Shown here one piece after another: positions 39,801-48,800 of a DNA stretch of 64,000 nucleotides. The notes beneath the pieces are model-generated. The model ran no database searches, was not told where the DNA came from, and saw only the letters and a program-made list of their open reading frames with translations. Location of the stretch: the NCBI RefSeq assembly GCF_000003815.2, contig NC_049992.1:12958422-13022421 (forward strand). Reading direction: 5' to 3'. The translations under genes and the position numbers were made by a program. This DNA is from Branchiostoma floridae. Lineage: Eukaryota; Chordata; Leptocardii; Amphioxiformes; Branchiostomatidae. How positions within the stretch are numbered: the first letter of the stretch is position 1; every line of letters starts with the position of its first letter.

Positions 39801-42800
39801 CGCTTTTTTTGCCACGATTTCCTGCATTGCTTTTTTATGGGAAAATTTGCTGGTTAGATGACATTTCTATGAAAAAAAAGGGTTTCAAGTTTTTGAGAAC
39901 GACGTTCCGAACACCATGTTCGGCGCCAAAGGCACGAAGAATCGCAAGGTAGGTCCGGGAGAATTTTGAAATCTTGACCCTCTTAAAAGCTATTTCCTTC
40001 AGTTTGAGGAGATATTTTGCTGACAAACAAAGCTAACTTTAATAGCATTTCAATTTAGAAATACAAAATTAAATCCCCCCCAAACACATTATCACGATGT
40101 CGGTCATCAAAGGCGAGAGGCCGGTCACGTCAAAAGGGATCCAGGGAAATTTGCAAATATTTACCCTCGAGCTCTGAAACGCCATTTCTTACATTTTGAG
40201 GGCAATAAGACGGGTAAATTTTGCTGGCAGACTAATCTAGAGTTTAATAACATTTCTGTACGTGAAGAAGGTTTTTGAGGGCGTCATGCATAAGCCACGC
40301 CCCCTCCCTTTCGCATTTTCACTGTGTCCCGAGCGCCAACCTTGGGCGATCCCTTGCAGAGGTCCAGAAAAATTTTGAAATCTTGACCCTCTGAAACGCC
40401 GTTTGTTGGATTTTAAGGGACATATTTTGCTGGCAGACCAAGCTATTTTTTTTTTTGCTTGGCCCTCCCCCCAAGTAAAAAAATTTTTGCTAGGCCCTCC
40501 CCCTGGCAAAATATTTTTTTGCTTGGCCCTCCCCCCCTGGCGACCGGCCCTCCCCCCTCGCTAAATGCCGTACGGTCCCTAATAGATCCAGGCAGAATGG
40601 ACTTGATGTTTGTATATCTTTCAAAAATGATTTAGAGACACAACACACAACACAGGATCTTCAAGTCCTGCACTTACAAGTCAAGTCTACAATCCTTCCT
40701 AATCTCACCTAAGCCCCTATGAACAACCACTGTACATGCTGGTGACATGGACATGAGAGGTCTTCCCACCACTGCATTCTTGGCACTCCTGGAATCTACA
40801 TCAATCTTCTGGGAGTCATAACACTGCCTTTACACCCCCAAATGAATGTAAATAACTGGACTGAGCCATCAAATACGGGTGAGGTAGGGAGACCTGGGGT
40901 TAAGCAAAGTAGTGAGGTATGTTTTTGTTGGCAGGAAGACTGCAGGAAGCTATGATTTTCTTGGACATTGATTCTATTAGGTCAGAATTTGGCAGGTTTT
41001 AGGAATCTAATCTCCAAGACCTATGGGTGGCAAGGCAGTATCCAAAGGGCAAACCAGTATTCAGCCAGCAGACATCAGATCTGTTGGATACTTGTTGACC
41101 ATTTGGATATGTGTACTAAGTACAGTGTGTATATGCCTTTACACCAATAGATCTGCTTGGCGATCACTATGAATGTGAAGGCTTATAGGAATGTAAGCCA
41201 TAACAACAGTTACTGTGAGATTAACTTCATTATCAAAATTTACGAAGTGGCCACTCTGACAACTTGAACTCCACTCATCTGAAAGCTATTACATAACCTC
41301 CAGGCAAACTTCTGTCCAATCACTGTTGGGATCTGGACACCTGCAGTGATGCACCATGGGAAGGCAGGGAAGGTGACATCTTGGAATTCCAGACCTGCCA
41401 TATGTCTAAGCCTCTCTAAGGAGCAGTAAACTCAAAATCAGGCAAATTCCATTTTGGCTAACTTAAAATAAAAGCACAACATAACTGGGTAATCCCATGT
41501 ATGTTATATAAGACATACAATATGTGATATGGACTACCCCATATACCAAAGACAAACATGGCCTATGGTTGTATGGAATCCCTACTGAAGTGATAGGACA
41601 ATCAATCTTTGGCATGTGATGTGAGAAATCTGGAAGACTCCCAAAGATGGTAAAGGCCAAGAAATCCAGCCCAACATCCACGGGCCACTCTGCAGGGAGG
41701 GGCAGGTTACAGCTCAGAATTTGTGTTACACAGACTAGAAGTGACCTGAGTTGGCAAGCCATGGTGCAGGAGGCATGTAGTAAATACCTGATACAGACAC
41801 AAATCTAATACTGCCCCATATGGGGCACTGCAGGGTTGAACCCATTGTGTTTGCAACATAGCAGGTGGTTCGCATAGCAATGAACTTGATTTAAACTTTA
41901 ACACCTGTCACAGATAAACTAGGAGTAGGACAGTTTGTAAGTATGACTTTTCAAGGAAATTAAGAACCAACAAAAAATATTTCAAAGTTGACCTTAAGAA
42001 AGACACTGTAAATAAAAGACTGGTATGCACCTTAGCCAGTTTTTAATACAATGTATTATTCTTCTCCAAAAACACCTCCCATTAAAACCCTTACGAAAGT
42101 TAAAAATTTGTGATTCATTTTGAACTTCAAGGATGGTGGAAAAGATCACATAGAAATCCCCACTTAAAATTCATCTCGCTTGTCTTTATCTTTTCACCAG
42201 ACCAATAAAGGCAATAACAGTACAGCAAGGCACTGGAATAGAAACAGGCATGTTTTAATTGTTAATGACACAACATCGATCTAGCTTCCAAATTGGCTGA
42301 CTGCCGCCCTATTTCTGAGGTAATGTTATCAAACAGGAAGAATGAATTAGATAATGGCTTCGGATAATGGGCTGGTTTTGCCATGGTAATTACTCGAGGA
42401 CGTGAAAGGGGTTCTAGCTAATCCACAATGAAGTTCAAGGCTGGATTTGTACCTTGATTTGAACAATTAATCTCTTACTCGCTGACATCACTTTTTGTTT
42501 TGTCCTGTCTGTACTGTCATGGGCTAGGATCCAGGGAGCAAATAGCACACCACAATTAGAAACAGTCTAAGATATTTTGTTGCGTTACGCTAAAAAGCTA
42601 CACAATCATGTAAAATACATTGTATTTGGTTTCAAGGAGGCACTGAAATAGAAATCAAAGGGTTAATTGATTCATCTAATTACCAGCATTACACTTCGAG
42701 AAAGTTTGCAGGCCTCGTTTAACGTTACTCTGATCAACTTTAACTTTTGACACGGCTCCTTCCACACCCCATTACCACAGGGAGTCCAACACTTACAAAG

Positions 42801-45800
42801 TGGCAAGGACGTGCAGTATTGACAACTCACAGGTGTTGCACCACCCAAGACAATGGCAAGGAGACAGGCTCTTTATTTCGATACAAACATCCGAGGAGAT
42901 ATCTTTGTGTTGGACAGTGTTGGGCAGTGACCTATTGTGTACTTGGCTGCAACTCATCAATATTGCAATGTTGCAGAGTGCCCCCAACTCTGAGAGGTTA
43001 CTTAAGGTCAAGATTGTCCACTTAAAGCGGAAAATGATCTTGATAAATGCTCAGCTAAGGGAGGGTGATGGAGGCACAGACCTGATAAATGCTGATACAC
43101 ATCAGCAGCCTGAAGCTTACTGATAAGGCCAAGTTTGGCGGATTATTCTGGAATCTTTATGGGGCTAGAAGAGGGAAGAAATAACGGAAGGAAGTTTGTT
43201 TTATTTGGAAGTAATCAAAAGACTAGAAATGGTAAAAAGGATAAGAGAGAAGATATGAAATCTTTCACTGTAGCATTTCATAATTCTCTCAGGGGAATCA
43301 AATTACCGCTACCTTAGGACCGTTCCCATTGTAACTGCTGGCTCAATCTTTTTCCTTGCTACAGATCTAGTCTGTGGTTGTAACAAAGGACGGTACCCAG
43401 GTTAAATCACCAAACCACTTTGAAAGTTAGCTACTATCTTCCTTTTGCTGAAGCATTTTGGCAGTAATATTGGTTATGGTTAAACTTCTGTCGTATTGGA
43501 AGTTAGCCTGGATACCAGACCCCAGCCCGATCTCAAAAATATCTATCGTATCGGTATAGCTGACAATTCTATCCTTCCACATAACATGCAAAGCTAGTAT
43601 GCAAATAAACTCCGGGCGGTATCACCACACGATAGATATTTTGGAGATCGGGCTGGGGTCTGGTATCTAGGCTAATTGGAAGCCTATATGTTGTTAATTT
43701 TTGTTGTTAAATCCGTCATTTTAAGCTTACAAAAAGACATTTTCATCAATTCAATGTCATGACGTTCTGATTTCTTTGATGGATGGCTTAACATTTTTTC
43801 TGTCCCAACATACTTCCGTCCTAAAGTGTTAATAAGTACCAGGTATAAGGATCGTATTATGCCAAAACACAAGATGGTACACATCACACAAGACATGAGA
43901 AAGAAGGCAAGCTGTCCAATGTTCCCTGCTGTATCTAACCTGGCCCCCTCAGTACATCTGTCACTTCAGGGAGAACAACTTGCATGCCTGCACTACTCTT
44001 GCTGTTCTTTAGGAAAACACACACAGCCTGGACCATGTCAATCATTGCTGTCTAATGAACCAACCTTTGGTAAATTACATTATTAATAGTACAACTTTAC
44101 AGGTGTCACTCAGTCACTGTGCTATGGAGCTGACAGTGTTAAATTTCAAACAACAAAATTGCAAGCCAATTTGCAGAGACCATTTGCCAACATCACGTAA
44201 TTATCTTTTTGAAAGAGGAACTATATTGATTTTGACAATACCTCCATGTTTGTGCTCAGAGTCAAGACAAGCATGTTTGAATTGGACTTTGCACAAACTC
44301 TCTTATCTTCTGCTTTTCAAATTTGAATCTGCAAATTTTGGATAGGTTTTAACTGAAGTATGGTATTTGACATTCTCATCAGAGTATACCATAGGTACAC
44401 TGTAGTGTGACATATCAGTTATGTCATATCATGTAGATCTGTACTGGAGAATTTTTCAGGCATAAAAGTACTACACTCCTTTGAGGTAGGGAGGCAAACA
44501 ATGGATCCACTGTGAATGGTAGAATGTCTTATTTACAGCAGGAGACGACAGTTGGGACAACATCAAAAGACCTTCAGTGGATGTCCGTGATTGGACTCTT
44601 TGAAACCAAGAGAACAAAGCTGTAAGTTACACAGTGTAAGTGTCAGGACTTGGGAGGTTCTTTATCTGCCCAGACAAAGTACAATCACCCCCTTCATCAC
44701 ATGACAAGCCCTGGTTGTGGGAAAGCTGGACCTGCAGGAGAATATAGATGAGGGTCAGTTAAAGTGTCACTTTCATCTTCTTCTGGGTCCATCTTTCAAG
44801 GACAGCCTTTCACTGTGCATGACGTACAATAATGTCTTGAGCAGTATTTCTCACCTCTGGACTAGAGTGTGTTCATCAAGGAGAAGGGACAGGGGTTAAC
44901 TTAAGGTTGCAATCTCCAAAGGATTGAAAAATCGAGGGGGTTGGGGGTATGCTTCCAGTGTGAAACTTTGGAATTTCTGACGCCCTGGAAATGCTATTTT
45001 GACAACACCCTTAATTCACATGTAAAACCACCAGAGTCACAATTGGAGCTGTCTTCCCTCTACACCCCCACCACTGGTAATTACAGACTGGTGGGCATTT
45101 TACATGATCCAGCCATTGACTCCATTAACCCTGGGGTCATGCCTAAGTTCATACTCCAAAGTTCTTGTAATGCCTGATGGTAGGCGGCTAAAGGGAACTG
45201 GTTTAAAGTTCAGCATGGCTTTCACAAGCAGTACCACGGCCAGGTCAAATTCCAACCTGGGGTGTGCTTACCTCTCAATCAGGGCATCCTTCCCAAGTAG
45301 TTCTGGCAGGCATGATGAAAACATGGGTCTGTTTTTCTTAAAGGGAAATTGTGCACGCTCCCTGAGGAAAAGCAGATCTTTTTGCAAGGAAACATGCTTG
45401 GCACAACTATAGTTCACATCTGCTGGGTAAATATAGTGTCTAGTGCATTAGGAACTCTAGTGAATATTTACACATCCCTTCTAGACATCAAAAACATTTG
45501 CCCACTCTCTTGAAGTACTGTTTTGACTATTTTGCCTTTAGTTGTCTAATTTCCCGACAGCATGACACACATTTGCATCAAGGATCAGTGGAGGAATCTA
45601 AGATGCAACACTAACAGCCTCTATGCACAGGTGGAAAGTAGTATAAGGTATGACACATACTCCCCCATAAACCATCTGACATTACTGAGAAGAGTTACTG
45701 GAGGGAGCTGGTACATTTTACTACTGTTGTCACAATCTAGGCCTTTAGAAAACAACTTACTTGCTCCAAACATCCACAGATCAGTGAAAACAAATCCCAC

Positions 45801-48800
45801 TTAATCTGGTCGTATTGCTTGGTTCAAGACCTCTTCAGAAAAGGAAAGACTAGCAGAAACTGTGAAAGAGGTTTTCTACTCGGATAAGACTTTCAAAGGA
45901 GTGAAAGTTAGAGGGAGTTTCTGTAGGTACTGTAGATATATCCTGAGAATAGTTGCAATGAAGGAAAATAAATAGAATAAATACATAAAAACATGAAAAT
46001 GGACTATTAAGGACATTTCAGATGGTAAATTTCATATTCTTCATTTTTGGCACTGACTGTTTATGGTCCTGTTTTGATTTCTCAAAGCAGAGGTTTTGGT
46101 AGGGGGCATATAGTATAAGTAGTGGCTGGGATTGGACCTTACAAGAACTGATGCAGCTGTAAGCCTTATCCCTGGCCACTACAACATTCTGTATCCCCTC
46201 AAACAAAACCTCTGCTTGGAGTTGGAGAATACTGTTTTGATAAGTACCGACATGTGAGACCCACTCAATACTGCCATAGTATAGTGAAATTTCACTGCTC
46301 CTGTCATGTATATACCACTTATGGCAGTGGCTTCCATATTTTGTTACACCATGGCATTTTGCTGTTGTTGTCTTTCATAAGTGCCACTATGGGAAGAATG
46401 CTGCCCCTGTTGCTAAGAATCTGTGTCACCATGAATGGAATTCTTGTCCTTCTAGCTGGCTCCAATCACACTGGCACATAAAGTTCTGACAAACTGTGCC
46501 AAATTCCAAAGCCATGACCGCTCTAATTTGTCCAAGGTTGTATTAAAAGCTGCTTTTTCACCATTCAAACATACATGTACATGTAGTGAGTAACCTTACA
46601 TATATTACACTGTACTAAATAAGATTCATAGAAACTAAGAAAGATGGGCAAACACCACAATTCAAAAGAACTGGGTATAACAGTAAATAATGTCGAAAAC
46701 ATTATCAATAAAAGTTTTCGGCAAAATTTAATTCAATTTCAACTTTTAAACGCAATAATTTGAGGCTACAGCTGATGACATCTTCATGAACTGAAAACAT
46801 GTGAAACCTAGACATACATGTGAGTATTGGGAAAGGCAAGAGGATTGACTGCCTTAGTAAGCCCAAAACAACTGATCTAAATAAACTTGAGGCAGTCTAT
46901 TGACAGTTTATTTACAGTCAGCTGGCTCCTCCCTTTTCCCTCCCTGAGACAACAAACAATCCAGTAGCCACTGTCCTGTGACCCAGGTCAGTCTCAGGAG
47001 TGCTGTGACCCTTAGTGACCCTAATTATTTCCTGGTGGGATTGGTTCTAAGAAAAAGTTTCAGAAGTTTGTGACAAAACAATTGTCTTGTTAGCATGTTC
47101 TCCCCTGAAATTAAGAAAGTTTCACTCCTTCTTTGAAAAAATGCCTCTTTCCAACAAAATTCCAAATTTTGCTTTATGGAAAAGAATGTTGCAAGAGGGT
47201 AGAAATATATCTGAATAAATTAATGTTCCCTCTTGGTTAGTGTGCAAAAGTTGCAAATCTATTCAAAAGCAATGACAAGCAAATTTTAATGTGATAAGTT
47301 GATATCAACAGGAAGATTTTATTTGTACTTTGCACTTTACACCATGAGGCTGCAAGGTCACCAAGTTATTTTTCTTCCTGTTGGACCATATCAATATCAA
47401 TAATCCATTAGGGGACTTCTGAATTGTTTATCATGTCTGGACATAATCAAGATAAAAAATTCACACAATACCAAAGGAAAAATTTGGACCATTTCTGCAT
47501 ATCAAGAAAGCTAAGAGGTCCTGAAATGATTTTCTGATAATCAGCTAGACATTGGGTAAAACCACCCTGGCAGAGGGTGAAGCAGTTAGATAAACATTCT
47601 CTCTTTATCTAAGTATTTACTATAAAAAGATGTGAACAACAAGCAGACACAAGGTATCTACTGTAAACCTTGAAGTTTTCACTTTGGTTTTCTTTTCGTG
47701 GTTTTAAATTTAAAGGGGATCTCTCTGGGGTGATTCTGACACCACGAATGTCTACTTCTATGACTACTTCAGAATTATTTCACATTAAACACTGCAAAAA
47801 CTTTCTTTTCTTCCTATCAAGAAATAAAACCACTGCAAAAAGTAAATGAAGTATTTCAATTGATATATAAATTGATACTGATAAATTTCAATTTTGTAGC
47901 ACTTCTCTCAAAAGAGTGGTGAAGCAGAAAGCTGGATACATGTATATGTATTTTTACCAAATGGTCACGTTTGCATGTGATGTACCTGCTATTTCTGTTT
48001 ACTAAATATAGATGGTGCCGAAAGAGATAAATCATTTTCTTGTCCAAGGGCAGATGATGGGTCATATAACATTGTCAGAAAGTGGAAAGGATATGAGAAT
48101 AGCATGTTTAAGGTGATTTTTCAGAGTAAGTTTCATTGTTGTTGTTTTTTTTTTTTTGCTGCCTTTCAACACAAATGCATCGGAGTTATTTCAATGGACC
48201 ACACCTGAACAAGTTCTTATGTTTTATAAATAACACCTGTGAAACTGGTTGTACTACCTGTTTTTGAAATAGGATGCTTACAAACACTACCATATCTTCA
48301 CGCCCATTGCCAAGCAAGATTCACTTGTATGTTCATCATGCATGGATATGGCATCTGACCTTTTTAGATTGCTTTGATAAGTAATCTAATTATGTTGGGC
48401 CCTGGAGAAATTTTCTACCTCAGAGACTTTCAGAAAAGGCCAATTAAGAGGTCAAAGGAGTCTTCTTTTTCAAGCTAAATCACTTTACATTGGAGACACC
48501 ACAAGAAAATGTTCCTGAACTGAATTTCTTTTCATTGAAGACTCCTGTAATTAACTCAAAGAATGCCAGGCTATTGAATATTTGAGGAAATAATATGTCA
48601 TGCAAGAAAATACATCTTTGAACATTTCCGTCTCGCTAAATCATTATTCTTATAAACACTGAAATTCGTGGGAATTCTGCCAAGATTCCAATTCAAACAC
48701 AGGAATTTGAATTATGAAAGGCAGTTTGCTCCCAATATCGCATATTGTACTGAATAGACTTTGAACATGAAGTCTACCACAATAACGGCTCTCTAATATG

